From the NCBI GenBank assembly GCA_964395975.1, contig CAYNBZ010000042.1, forward strand, positions 1 to 20,218: a stretch of 20,218 nt of DNA, given 5' to 3'. The notes under the pieces are model-generated. The model did not search any database. It saw only the letters and a program-made list of their open reading frames with translations, and had not been told where the DNA came from. The stretch is from Avimuribaculum sp964395975. GTDB lineage: Bacteria > Bacteroidota > Bacteroidia > Bacteroidales > Muribaculaceae. Below are positions 1-8,199 of the stretch, in pieces; positions within the stretch are counted from its first letter, which is position 1, and each line of letters begins with the position of its first letter. The position numbers and the translations under genes were made by a program.

Positions 1-49
1 ATATATATTAACAACATAGAAATAAACTATGCAACACCCACCCATCTAT

Positions 50-90
50 AAAAAGAAGAGGGTGACCATTCCTTTTGGGTCACCCTCTTC
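50..90 (-). terminator. Intrinsic terminator after serS
   Basis: A perfect 13-bp inverted repeat (55-67 pairing with 78-90) encloses a 10-nt loop at 68-77. Read on the minus strand, the GC-containing stem is followed at once by a run of five T and then AT-rich sequence, the classic Rho-independent layout. It starts 20 bp beyond the serS stop codon, so it probably ends the yqeY-serS transcript. The opposite strand has no T-run after the stem, so it should work mainly in the serS direction. Positions 1-49, beyond it, hold nothing I recognise. Confidence 0.93.
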
Positions 91-109
91 ACAATAATAT
101 GCATAAAGA

Positions 110-1381
110 CTAATCAATTATATCAAAACCTGTATAGCGATGCAAGACTTTCGGTATGCGAATGCCCTCAGGCGTTTGATTGTTTTCGAGCAAAGCAGCC
201 ATAATGCGAGGCAAAGCAAGCGCCGAACCATTGAGTGTATGACACAAGTGTGTTTTTTTGTCATCACCGCGATAGCGACACTTCAGCCTGTTGGCCTGAT
301 AACTTTCGAAATTAGACACCGAACTTACTTCAAGCCAACGTTTTTGAGCGGCAGAAAATACTTCAAAGTCAAACGTAATTGCCGATGTAAAACTCAAGTC
401 ACCACCACACAAACGCAATATGTGCCATGGCAATTCGAGTTTTTCGAGCAACCCTTGTACATGATCTTTCATTAGTTCAAGAGCTGCATATGAATTTTCG
501 GGTTTTTCGATTCGCACGATTTCCACCTTGTCAAACTGATGCAGCCTGTTCAGCCCTCGTACATCCTTACCATACGATCCTGCTTCGCGACGGAAACATG
601 CCGAATAAGCACAATTCATCTTTGGCAATTCCTTTTGGTCGAGAATCACATCACGATATAAATTGGTTACAGGAACCTCAGCTGTGGGAATCAAATATAG
701 ATTGTCAAGATTGCAGTGGTACATCTGACCCTCTTTGTCGGGTAATTGTCCGGTTCCATAGCCCGAAGCTTCATTAACGACATACGGCGGCTCTATTTCA
801 ATATAACCTGCTTTTCCTGCCTCATCAAGGAAAAACTGAATCAAAGCTCGTTGTAACCTCGCACCTTTACCCATATAAACAGGGAAACCGGCACCAGTGA
901 TTTTTACGCCAAGATCGAAGTCGATAAGACCATATTTCTTTGCCAGATCCCAATGTGGCAGAGCATCTTCAGGAAGATCAGGCATTGAACCTCCCTCTTT
1001 TTCAACTATGTTGTCCTCTGCACCATTTCCTTCATGCACCATCGGGGATGGTATATTCGGAATCGATAACAATATCTCGGTTATTTCATTTTCTGCATTT
1101 TTGACACGCTCATCAATGGCTTTGTTGCCCTCTTTCAACTCGGCAACACCGGCTTTCACCTTTTCAGCCTCCTCTTTTTTGCCTTGTTTCATCAATGCAC
1201 CAATCTCGGCAGCCAACTTATTAAGTTGTGCGGCTTGGTTGTCGCGTTTGGTTTGTGCTTCACGACGTTCCTTGTCGAGTTCCAAAACCCTCGTGATAAG
1301 TTTGCGACCATCGAAATGCTTCACGGCAAGGCGAGCAATTACATCTTCGGGGTTTTCCTTGATTAAAGCTAATGTTAACAT
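110..1381 (-). CDS. serS: Serine--tRNA ligase (SerRS)
   Basis: This is a class II aminoacyl-tRNA synthetase that activates serine with ATP and charges tRNA-Ser (and tRNA-Sec where present) in the cytoplasm. The 423-residue length is normal for bacterial SerRS. Residues about 30-100 are a charged, heptad-rich segment, matching the long antiparallel coiled-coil arm that binds the tRNA-Ser variable arm. The catalytic core shows the serine-binding TAE segment (PTAEVP, 232-237), motif 2 (FRREAGS, 263-269) and motif 3 (GSALALPR, 385-392) with its class II arginine. The ATG at 1381 is preceded by an AAAGGA ribosome-binding site at about 5 nt. It lies 49 bp downstream of yqeY in the same direction and ends before a strong terminator, so the two are probably co-transcribed. 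Nothing looks broken. Confidence 0.97.
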   Translation of the reverse strand: MLTLALIKENPEDVIARLAVKHFDGRKLITRVLELDKERREAQTKRDNQAAQLNKLAAEIGALMKQGKKEEAEKVKAGVAELKEGNKAIDERVKNAENEITEILLSIPNIPSPMVHEGNGAEDNIVEKEGGSMPDLPEDALPHWDLAKKYGLIDFDLGVKITGAGFPVYMGKGARLQRALIQFFLDEAGKAGYIEIEPPYVVNEASGYGTGQLPDKEGQMYHCNLDNLYLIPTAEVPVTNLYRDVILDQKELPKMNCAYSACFRREAGSYGKDVRGLNRLHQFDKVEIVRIEKPENSYAALELMKDHVQGLLEKLELPWHILRLCGGDLSFTSAITFDFEVFSAAQKRWLEVSSVSNFESYQANRLKCRYRGDDKKTHLCHTLNGSALALPRIMAALLENNQTPEGIRIPKVLHRYTGFDIID

Positions 1382-1430
1382 TTATCCTTTTTGATGTTTA
1401 TTGTTTTCGAGATAATGATAGCAGGCAGCA

Positions 1431-1880
1431 TCAACCGAGCAATTCACGTACCTTTGCCGAAATCGCCTTTCCGTCGGCACGACCTGCCAATTCCTTTGAA
1501 GCGACACCCATTACTTTGCCCATCTCCTTTGCCGACACAGCTCCGACACGGGCAATTATTTCTTTCAAGGCGGTTGCTAATTCTTCTTCAGAAAGCTGCT
1601 TGGGCAAATATTCTTCAATCACACTTGCCTCTGTCAACTCGCTTTGTGCAAGCTCATCGCGATTTTGGTTTTTATAGATTTCGGCACTCTCACGGCGCTG
1701 TTTTACCATCTTGGCAAGTATCTTGTTGGCCACCTCATCGGTAAGTTCCCCATCGGCTCCTTTTGCTGTTTTTGCTTCGAGAAACTCTTTCTTTATACCA
1801 CGTAAAGCTTCAAGTCGGGCATGATCACGAGCCAACATGGCTTTCTTGATATCATTGTTTATAATGTCAAATAAACTCAT
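1431..1880 (-). CDS. GatB/YqeY domain-containing protein
   Basis: A 149-residue, Lys/Glu/Ala-rich, largely helical protein that matches the YqeY family along its full length. It starts MSLFDIINNDIKKAMLARD, has the LRGIKKEF and EYLPKQLSEEEL segments, and ends in a GKVMGVASKEL...ADGKAIS helical tail. That tail is the domain shared with the C-terminus of the GatB/GatE amidotransferase subunits, where it contacts tRNA. YqeY itself has no established reaction, and its frequent link to translation genes suggests a tRNA-related role. Here it sits directly upstream of serS, which fits. An AGAGG sequence about 7 nt before the ATG supports the start. In Bacteroidota this gene often follows ftsZ, as it does here after a 130-bp gap containing a hairpin. 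Confidence 0.92.
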   Translation of the reverse strand: MSLFDIINNDIKKAMLARDHARLEALRGIKKEFLEAKTAKGADGELTDEVANKILAKMVKQRRESAEIYKNQNRDELAQSELTEASVIEEYLPKQLSEEELATALKEIIARVGAVSAKEMGKVMGVASKELAGRADGKAISAKVRELLG

Positions 1881-1916
1881 AACAAAACCTCTATTAATAA
1901 AATATGTTTAAAATAA

Positions 1917-1954
1917 TGCGGTGCAATTGCAAACCAACTCTGCATTACACCGCA
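1917..1954 (-). terminator. Hairpin between ftsZ and yqeY (probable terminator)
   Basis: The outer arms TGCGGTG (1917-1923) and CACCGCA (1948-1954) pair perfectly over 7 bp. Further pairing inside (AA/TT, then TGCA/TGCA at 1928-1931 and 1941-1944) leaves a 9-nt loop at 1932-1940. On the minus strand the stem is followed by TTATTTTAAAC, a loose T-rich tract. It lies 56 bp after the ftsZ stop, so it may be a full or partial terminator of the dcw transcript that reduces expression of yqeY and serS. It could instead be a leader structure of the yqeY transcript. Confidence 0.6.
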
Positions 1955-1960
1955 AAATTA
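1953..1960 (-). promoter_or_regulatory. Possible -7 element for yqeY-serS
   Basis: On the minus strand this reads TAATTTTG, a full match to the Bacteroidota -7 consensus TAnnTTTG. The -33 position 19 nt upstream (1980-1983) reads TGTC rather than TTTG, so only half of the promoter is convincing. It overlaps the outer arm of the ftsZ-yqeY hairpin, so a transcript from here would begin inside that hairpin. Confidence 0.3.
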
Positions 1961-2010
1961 CTATAAATTCGTATATTTAGACAGCTTCAGATGCAAAAAT
2001 AAAACCGTTG

Positions 2011-3351
2011 TTACTCGAATTGTATTTTCTTTCCGCTACCACCCGTGCTCGGTTCTTCCTTTTTGTGAGGAATCTCCTCCACTATTGTATGCGGCGTTTT
2101 GGGATGGTCGCGCTTGAATGTAGGTTTTGCCAACGCCGTTATCACATCGTCATCATCCATCTCTTCAGGCTTTAACACCATATATTTGTTTTTAGTTCGT
2201 ATCTGGGTGTTTATCGCCTTTCCATATACTTCCTCGATAGTGTCCTTACCCGATTTTGTTTCTTGCTCTTTGCGACTATCGATTTTTGCAACATCAGAAA
2301 AGGTCGTTTCAAAACCTGCGGCAAGTATGGTTACTTTTACCTTTGCGCCGAGCGTATTATCGTATGCAGCACCCCATATTACATCAACCGAACTGTCGAA
2401 ATTTGCCATGAACTCCTGCACCTCGTCCATCTCGCTTATGGCAAATGCGTGTTCCGTTTCTTCGGGCGAAAAGTATAAATTGAGTAATATGCGTGTGGCA
2501 CGATACACATCGCGATTCTTTAACAACGGTGAACGCAAAGCATCGGCAATGGCCGTGGTAACACGATTATCACCCTCACCAAATCCGGAGCTGATAATTG
2601 CAACACCGCTATCGCGCAAAGTAGTATCAACATCGCGCATGTCTATGTTGATATACCCATCGATTGTAATCATTTCCGAAATGCTTCGTGCTGCTGTGGT
2701 AAGGGTGTCATCAGCCTTGCACATAGCATTGACAAAGGTAAAATCTTTATAAATCTCGGTCAACCGTTCATTATTGATAATCATAAGGGCATCAACATAT
2801 TTTTTCATCTCCTCGGCACCTTTCAGAGCCTTCAATATCTTGCGTTCTCCCTCAAAAAGGAATGGGATGGTTACGATACCCACCGTCAACACGCCTTTTT
2901 CCTTGGCTATACGAGCCACCACAGGAGCCGCACCGGTTCCCGTACCACCTCCCATACCAGCCGTGATGAATACCATTTCTGTCTGCTGGTCAAACAGTCC
3001 GGCAATCTCGTTGCTGCTTTCTTCGGCAGCTGCACGGGCCACATCGGGCTTGTTTCCGGCACCAAGTCCATGAGTAGTTTCTGGCCCTATAAGCAACTTT
3101 TTTGGTACAGGTGACTTCTTGAGAGCTTGATTATCGGTATTAAGAACTACAAACGACACTCCGTCGATTTTTTGTTGGAACATGTTGTTTACGGCATTGT
3201 TGCCACCTCCACCAACGCCTATTATCTTAATTTTTGCAGGAGTCGTAGCTTCGTCCAAAAAATCAGGTTCAGTGTCTAATATATCATCAATTTTTGCAGG
3301 AGCCGTAGCTTCCTCCATAGAAAAAGCACACTCATTTTTATTATCAGACAT
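2011..3351 (-). CDS. ftsZ: Cell division protein FtsZ
   Basis: Tubulin-like GTPase that polymerises into the Z-ring at mid-cell and recruits the divisome. The 446-residue protein has the core start IIGVGGGGNNAVNNM (43-57), the GTP-binding signature GGGTGTG (134-140) and the T7 synergy segment INIDMRD (234-240), with N235, D237 and D240 placed to complete the GTPase site of the next subunit. After the core comes a variable linker, then PTFKRD (410-415), a plausible counterpart of the conserved C-terminal peptide that binds FtsA, and about 31 further residues ending KKIQFE. The N-terminal extension of about 40 residues is odd: EEATAPAKI (13-21) is repeated as DEATTPAKI (33-41), a 20-residue duplication also visible in the DNA. 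It follows ftsA by 40 AT-rich bases. No Shine-Dalgarno sequence precedes the ATG. Confidence 0.97.
   Translation of the reverse strand: MSDNKNECAFSMEEATAPAKIDDILDTEPDFLDEATTPAKIKIIGVGGGGNNAVNNMFQQKIDGVSFVVLNTDNQALKKSPVPKKLLIGPETTHGLGAGNKPDVARAAAEESSNEIAGLFDQQTEMVFITAGMGGGTGTGAAPVVARIAKEKGVLTVGIVTIPFLFEGERKILKALKGAEEMKKYVDALMIINNERLTEIYKDFTFVNAMCKADDTLTTAARSISEMITIDGYINIDMRDVDTTLRDSGVAIISSGFGEGDNRVTTAIADALRSPLLKNRDVYRATRILLNLYFSPEETEHAFAISEMDEVQEFMANFDSSVDVIWGAAYDNTLGAKVKVTILAAGFETTFSDVAKIDSRKEQETKSGKDTIEEVYGKAINTQIRTKNKYMVLKPEEMDDDDVITALAKPTFKRDHPKTPHTIVEEIPHKKEEPSTGGSGKKIQFE
3229..3317 (-). repeat. Tandem 29-bp repeat inside the ftsZ 5' end
   Basis: Positions 3229-3257 and 3289-3317 match at 27 of 29 bases and are offset by exactly 60 bp. 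The offset keeps frame and gives two copies of an EATxPAKI peptide 20 residues apart in the FtsZ N-terminal extension. The second copy in the protein runs directly into the first beta-strand of the GTPase core. Both base differences lie in codons near the edge of the peptide, so the duplication looks fairly recent. Confidence 0.85.
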
Positions 3352-3391
3352 AATTTATAATTTTATAGGGTTTTGTATAATTTTCTATATA

Positions 3392-4831
3392 TCACTTGTG
3401 CTTAGTGTTATCGTTGTCATCACTGTCATAATAGGCATCGTCTGACTCTTCAAACACTTTTGTCACTTTATCTTGCAATCTCTGGAAAATATTCTTGAAT
3501 TTTTTTACTTTTTTAGGAGCATCAATGTTGTCATTGCTTTCATCAGGCTGCTTTACATTTTTTGGTACTTCTATGGGCTTCTCATCTTCCATGCTGTCGA
3601 TAACTCTTGAAGACTTTAATTCGTCTTCAGGTATCACCACAGGAGCCTCTTCTTCAACGACAACAGGCTCTTGTACACAACTATCATCGGATTTCATCAT
3701 GGAAGCAACCTGTTTGGCAATTGAAATTATCTGCAAGTATTCCATGCCTCCTGCGGCCTTGTCATGAAGGAATGCATTAGATGGCAAACTGCCAAAGCGT
3801 ACTTTCAGTTTCGTCATTTCCTCAACAAGGCGATTGAAGCCATTAAGTTGCGAACCTCCGCCCACAAGTACAACACCGGCAGCAATCTCTTCCCGCGACA
3901 GACGCGAGTAAGCTATCTGTTCATTTATGTTAGCTACGATTTCCTGAGAGCGAGCTACGACATAGTTTTGAACATCCGACATTTGCACTCCATCTACAAG
4001 TATGCTGTGTCCCGACCCCGATGCTATCGCATTACCCGAAGTTTTCTTTATCTCTTCGGCTACATCTTCAAGCACTTTAAGGCTTGTGAGGTCGCGCGTT
4101 ATTAATTGGCTACCCATTGGTAGTGTAGCAAGATATTGCAGCACACCGTTACGATAAATCGAAACAGTCGTTGTTTCGGCTCCGAAATCCACAAGCATAC
4201 ACCCCAACTGGCGTTCTTCGTTAGTGAGTATATAATCGGCCAAGGCAAGTTGAGTAACAATGAAACCTTTTATGGCATATTGAGAATCGAGAGCACGATT
4301 GATGTTCGTTTTCAGTGTGTTTTTTGCAACCACACCATTCAATTGTACCTTTACACTTGTGCCATAAGCACCTATGGGATTTACAATTTCGTTATTGTCG
4401 ACAAAATAACGGCATGGTATCACATCGAGTATGTCACCATGCACCTCGGCTTCGGAGTAATAACGGTCTTTCAATGTTTCTATGGCATTTTCGGTAATCA
4501 TGCTTTCCTCGTCGAATATAGTGGAAACCTGCATGGCATAATTGTGCATCGACCTACCTCCTATTCCCACATACACACCTGTTATCTTCTTGGGACTAAT
4601 ACGCGCCTCAAGGCGTGAAATCACACGATTTATCCTCATTTTAGTTTCTTCCACATTCTGTATGCAACCATACCTCACACAATTGAGAGAACGTTCGGCC
4701 TCTATGTCGAGAATATCTACGCCTCCTTTGGCATTAGGCTCTCCCAAAACACCAACAATCTTGGAACTGCTTATCTCCAATGCTACTACATATTGCTTAT
4801 TTTCCATATACTTAACTTTTTTCCCTTTCAC
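3392..4831 (-). CDS. ftsA: Cell division protein FtsA
   Basis: Actin-like ATPase that tethers FtsZ filaments to the inner membrane and recruits later divisome proteins. In the 479-residue reading, phosphate-1 (ALEISSSKIVG, 17-27), phosphate-2 (VDFGAETT, 214-221) and the adenosine motif (VLVGGGSQLNGF, 321-332) lie in the family order. After a Glu/Pro-rich linker (about 385-440), residues 444-461 (KKFKNIFQRLQDKVTKVF) form the amphipathic membrane-targeting helix. That helix is followed by an acidic tail of about 18 residues rather than ending the protein. The ATG at 4831 overlaps the ftsQ stop by 4 bp (ATGA), implying translational coupling. M9 at 4807 (MENKQYVVAL) also matches the usual family start and cannot be excluded. 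Confidence 0.95.
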   Translation of the reverse strand: MKGKKVKYMENKQYVVALEISSSKIVGVLGEPNAKGGVDILDIEAERSLNCVRYGCIQNVEETKMRINRVISRLEARISPKKITGVYVGIGGRSMHNYAMQVSTIFDEESMITENAIETLKDRYYSEAEVHGDILDVIPCRYFVDNNEIVNPIGAYGTSVKVQLNGVVAKNTLKTNINRALDSQYAIKGFIVTQLALADYILTNEERQLGCMLVDFGAETTTVSIYRNGVLQYLATLPMGSQLITRDLTSLKVLEDVAEEIKKTSGNAIASGSGHSILVDGVQMSDVQNYVVARSQEIVANINEQIAYSRLSREEIAAGVVLVGGGSQLNGFNRLVEEMTKLKVRFGSLPSNAFLHDKAAGGMEYLQIISIAKQVASMMKSDDSCVQEPVVVEEEAPVVIPEDELKSSRVIDSMEDEKPIEVPKNVKQPDESNDNIDAPKKVKKFKNIFQRLQDKVTKVFEESDDAYYDSDDNDNTKHK

Positions 4832-5667
4832 TCTATTATATTACCTTCAACTCCCTCTACAGCGACCGATTCAATATCGGGAGTTTGTTCATCTTCTTCA
4901 GGATCGTAAGGTGCAAAATATGGTACTTGCTTGCTGCGCAAAGTTCCAACCACTTGGTAGTCCCACTTAAGTGATATTTCAGTATAAGCATCCCACCCTT
5001 TCTTGGGCATGACCTTATCGTAAAATAATTTCAGTTTCTCAAATTTCGACTTCAGTCCGTCGGGGTTTCCCAAATTTACGATGTGCCCACAAATAGAAGG
5101 GACGAAACACACATTGTTGGAATCACGCACCGAATACATCGACACCAACCCCACCAACGAAGTGTCGTTTTCGACATAATTAATCAACGGCAGTAAGCGT
5201 AACGGTTTGTAACTTCCCGTGAAGTCGCCTTCGACTACTGGCACATCAGCATGATACCGGCCATCGGCTGTCATCTTCTTCCCATGCTGATTGACATAAT
5301 ACACGCTGCCGTCACCCTTATCATATACCCTCATCACCGGCACGAATTGGCGAGCCGCAATCACAAGGTGATTCATACCCGATACGAAACATTCCACATC
5401 TTCTAAATAATCGCACCGGTTTAGCATCCGTTCCATACTGTCGGTGTCGATACCCATAATAAGTTGTCCTACCGGAAGCATATTATTAGCCATAAGTTCA
5501 TCCAATATACCATTTTGCGAAACGAAAGTGGCAGAGTCGTTATTGAGAATAACCACATCTACTTGCACGCATTTTTCGAATTGCGAACAATGGCTCGCCC
5601 ATACGACAGCACTCGCAAGCAATGCCGTAACAACCAATAGGGTTATGTATTGTGCCGTTCGTTTCAT
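4828..5667 (-). CDS. ftsQ: Cell division protein FtsQ/DivIB
   Basis: Single-pass inner-membrane divisome protein whose periplasmic part joins FtsL and partners and links FtsA/FtsZ to septal peptidoglycan synthesis. The 279-residue protein has a short basic start (MKRT), a hydrophobic segment at about 7-26, then a periplasmic region with the POTRA-like part at about 33-105 and the beta-rich FtsQ domain beyond (about 110-255). The C-terminus is acidic (PEEDEQ and following). FtsQ diverges widely in sequence, so the call rests on topology, size and its place between murC and ftsA, which is the standard arrangement. It overlaps murC and ftsA by 4 bp each (ATGA), so the three are probably translated in a coupled way. 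Confidence 0.9.
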   Translation of the reverse strand: MKRTAQYITLLVVTALLASAVVWASHCSQFEKCVQVDVVILNNDSATFVSQNGILDELMANNMLPVGQLIMGIDTDSMERMLNRCDYLEDVECFVSGMNHLVIAARQFVPVMRVYDKGDGSVYYVNQHGKKMTADGRYHADVPVVEGDFTGSYKPLRLLPLINYVENDTSLVGLVSMYSVRDSNNVCFVPSICGHIVNLGNPDGLKSKFEKLKLFYDKVMPKKGWDAYTEISLKWDYQVVGTLRSKQVPYFAPYDPEEDEQTPDIESVAVEGVEGNIIE

Positions 5668-7043
5668 GAGTGTTGTTTTATTATATTAGATATTTCCGGC
5701 AAATAATCGCAAATATCACCGGCTCCGGCAGTGAGCAACACATCAAAGTTTCGGCTTCTAACCAAATCGAGCAAATGCTCCTTGTCGCACATCTGCTTAT
5801 GATCGCATATTATGTCTTTAAATATCAGATCTGAAGTCACACCTGGCAACGGTTGCTCGCGAGCCGGATATATGTCAAGCAATATTACCTCATCTGCAAG
5901 CGACAACGCCTTGGCAAACTCCGGGGCAAAATCGCGAGTGCGGCTATATAAATGAGGTTGAAAAATAACCGTCAGCTTGTGTCCCTGATACAAATCGCGC
6001 ACTGAACTAATGCTCGCTTTTAGCTCATCAGGGTGATGTGCGTAGTCATCAATCAGCACCTTGCCATGTATGCCCTGTTCTTTAATCCAAAACTCAAAGC
6101 GTCGTTTGGCACCACCAAACGTAAACATCGCATCACGCATGACTTCAGCTTCAACACCTACCAAATAGCATACTGCCATGGCCGCAACTGCATTTTCTAT
6201 GTTTATATCGACAGGAACACCAAGACTTATATTTTTGATAACATTGTCATTGGGCGCTACGAAATCAAACAATATCTCACCGTTTCCTTTGCGGATGTTC
6301 TCTGCATGGAAATCACCTTCATTACGTGAGTAGCTGTAAACACGCACACCTGCAACAGGCCGTGGTTTCAATTTCAGACCCGTATGGACTATCAATGCTC
6401 CGTCGGGATGAATAAGCTCTGTGAAATGTGCAAAACTTTCCAAATAAGCATTTTCCGTACCGTATATGTCAAGGTGATCGGGATCGGTAGCTGTGATGAC
6501 AGCTATATAAGGACTGAGATGGTGGAACGAGCGATCGAATTCGTCGGCCTCTATCACCGTATAATGGCTACCGACATCAAGCAAAAAATTACTGTCATAA
6601 TTCCGCAAAATTCCCCCGAGAAAGGCACTGCAACCGATTGACGAATTGTGCAGTATGTGAGCTGCCATGCTTGATGTGGTGGTCTTGCCATGCGTACCTG
6701 CAAAGCACAAACCTTTTGAATGACGAGTAATTACACCTAATACTTCAGATCGTTTCATCACATCGAAACCTTTTGAACGGAAATATTGCAACCCTATATG
6801 ATCTTCAGGTATGGCGGGAGTATAAACTACGAGTGTATTTTCACGATCACGGCAATAATCGGGAATTAATTCTTCGGCTTCATCGTAGCATATTTCCACG
6901 CCTTCATGCGTAAGTTCATCGGTGAGCATAGTACGAGTTCGGTCATATCCGGCAACCTTACAACCAATCGCCAAAAAATACCGTTCCAATGCAGCCATTC
7001 CTATACCGCCTGCTCCGACAAAATATATCGATTTGTATTTCAT
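5664..7043 (-). CDS. murC: UDP-N-acetylmuramate--L-alanine ligase (MurC)
   Basis: ATP-dependent cytoplasmic ligase that adds the first residue of the peptidoglycan stem, L-alanine, to UDP-MurNAc. The 459 residues show the three Mur-ligase domains: an N-terminal UDP-binding Rossmann fold with FVGAGGIGM (8-16), the central ATPase with P-loop AGTHGKTTTS (115-124) and EADEFDRSF (165-173), and a C-terminal domain with IDDYAHHPDE (331-340) and FQPHLYSRTRDF (361-372). The HLYSRT segment and the GIGM start are typical of MurC rather than MurD, MurE or MurF. It lies 10 bp after murG and overlaps ftsQ by 4 bp. murB and ddl, which follow murC in proteobacterial clusters, are absent here. Confidence 0.97.
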   Translation of the reverse strand: MKYKSIYFVGAGGIGMAALERYFLAIGCKVAGYDRTRTMLTDELTHEGVEICYDEAEELIPDYCRDRENTLVVYTPAIPEDHIGLQYFRSKGFDVMKRSEVLGVITRHSKGLCFAGTHGKTTTSSMAAHILHNSSIGCSAFLGGILRNYDSNFLLDVGSHYTVIEADEFDRSFHHLSPYIAVITATDPDHLDIYGTENAYLESFAHFTELIHPDGALIVHTGLKLKPRPVAGVRVYSYSRNEGDFHAENIRKGNGEILFDFVAPNDNVIKNISLGVPVDINIENAVAAMAVCYLVGVEAEVMRDAMFTFGGAKRRFEFWIKEQGIHGKVLIDDYAHHPDELKASISSVRDLYQGHKLTVIFQPHLYSRTRDFAPEFAKALSLADEVILLDIYPAREQPLPGVTSDLIFKDIICDHKQMCDKEHLLDLVRSRNFDVLLTAGAGDICDYLPEISNIIKQHS

Positions 7044-7053
7044 TTGTCATCCC

Positions 7054-8184
7054 TCATTTAAGACGTGTAATTTTACGCAATAGCTTCTCCATTTGATCGA
7101 CAATGCGACCATCGGCATCGGACAATGCCATTTTTTTTACGTTGGCAGCAAGCGAGGTAAGACGTTTCTCATCGGATACAGTTTCAATCAACAGTCCGAC
7201 AAGCAAATCAACAGCATCGGCATCGCGTACCATTATTGCAGCATCTTTCGCCACCAGCGCCTCGGCATTTTTTGTCTGATGATCCTCGGCCACGTTTGGA
7301 GATGGAACAAGTATCGATGGCTTGCCGAGTAATTGTAATTCTGCAATTGAACTTGCACCGGCCCTGCTTACCACAAGGTCGGCTGCACGATATGCCACAT
7401 CCATGTTGCTTACAAATGGCATCCGCAACACATTTTTTGCCCCCGACCGCGCAAGAGCTTCGCGAGTATCCTCATCATAATATTTACCGGTCTGCCAAAT
7501 TACCTGCAAGTCACTTTCATGCAACTTTATAAGTTCCAGACCGACTTTGATACTTTCGTTAATAGTTCGCGCACCAAGACTGCCACCTATCACAAGAACG
7601 GTTTTACGCCTTGCATCAAGACCGAGTTCTTCGATAGCCTCTTTTTGCGACAAATTGCATTCCACGAGTGCACGTCTAACAGGATTACCAGTTACGACTA
7701 TCTTATCGGCAGGAAAAAATTTTTCCATTCCGTCATATGCCACACATATCACATCGGCACGCGAAGCAAGCAATTTATTGGTTACTCCCGCATAGGAATT
7801 CTGTTCCTGTATCAGTGTCGGGATGCCTTTTTTCTGAGCCTCCTTAATCATCGGTCCGCTCGCATAACCACCTACACCTATAGCCACATCGGGTTTGAAG
7901 TCTCGCAAAATGCTTTTGGCTCTGCGCATACTTTTAAACAGCTTCAACAACACGGCAAAATTACGCCATAAACGTTTGCGGTCGAAACCACACACCGGCA
8001 ACCCAATTATTTCATAACCGGCCGCTGGCACTCGATCCATTTCCATTCGCCTTTCAGCTCCAACAAAAAGTATTTCAGCATCACCGTGCCGCCGTTTTAT
8101 TTCATTGGCAATGGCTATTGCAGGGAAGATATGTCCTCCCGTTCCACCACCGCTTATCAATATTTTCATCTTTCTTGTAGTCAT
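7054..8184 (-). CDS. murG: Lipid II synthase MurG (UDP-GlcNAc transferase)
   Basis: Peripheral inner-membrane GT-B glycosyltransferase that adds GlcNAc from UDP-GlcNAc to lipid I, giving lipid II. From the ATG at 8184 it is 376 residues, slightly above the usual 355-370. The first nucleotide-binding loop is SGGGTGGH (11-18). GVGGYASGP (103-111), QEQNSYAG (126-133) and GGSLGAR (200-206) follow, then the UDP-GlcNAc site SRAGASSIAEL...GKPSILVPSP around 273-297, ending AEDHQTKNA. The reading frame extends to a TTG at 8199, directly after the ftsW stop. I prefer the ATG at 8184, which gives the usual short lead before the first strand. M6 of this form (8169) is another option. No clear Shine-Dalgarno sequence decides between them. 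Confidence 0.96.
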   Translation of the reverse strand: MTTRKMKILISGGGTGGHIFPAIAIANEIKRRHGDAEILFVGAERRMEMDRVPAAGYEIIGLPVCGFDRKRLWRNFAVLLKLFKSMRRAKSILRDFKPDVAIGVGGYASGPMIKEAQKKGIPTLIQEQNSYAGVTNKLLASRADVICVAYDGMEKFFPADKIVVTGNPVRRALVECNLSQKEAIEELGLDARRKTVLVIGGSLGARTINESIKVGLELIKLHESDLQVIWQTGKYYDEDTREALARSGAKNVLRMPFVSNMDVAYRAADLVVSRAGASSIAELQLLGKPSILVPSPNVAEDHQTKNAEALVAKDAAIMVRDADAVDLLVGLLIETVSDEKRLTSLAANVKKMALSDADGRIVDQMEKLLRKITRLK

Positions 8185-8199
8185 GTCGTATATACACAA

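Noticed and set aside
140..1394. Several open frames on the plus strand opposite serS
   Set aside because: They are antisense to a fully conserved gene, have no coding signature of their own, and are explained by the codon use of serS.
2099..3073. Long plus-strand open frames opposite ftsZ
   Set aside because: Antisense shadows of ftsZ; the low-complexity Pro/Ala/Ser content reflects the reverse complement of Gly/Thr-rich GTPase motifs.
8185..8199. TTG start of murG at 8199
   Set aside because: A rare start codon adding five residues, with no ribosome-binding site. An ATG at 8184 gives a normal lead before the GGGTGGH loop.
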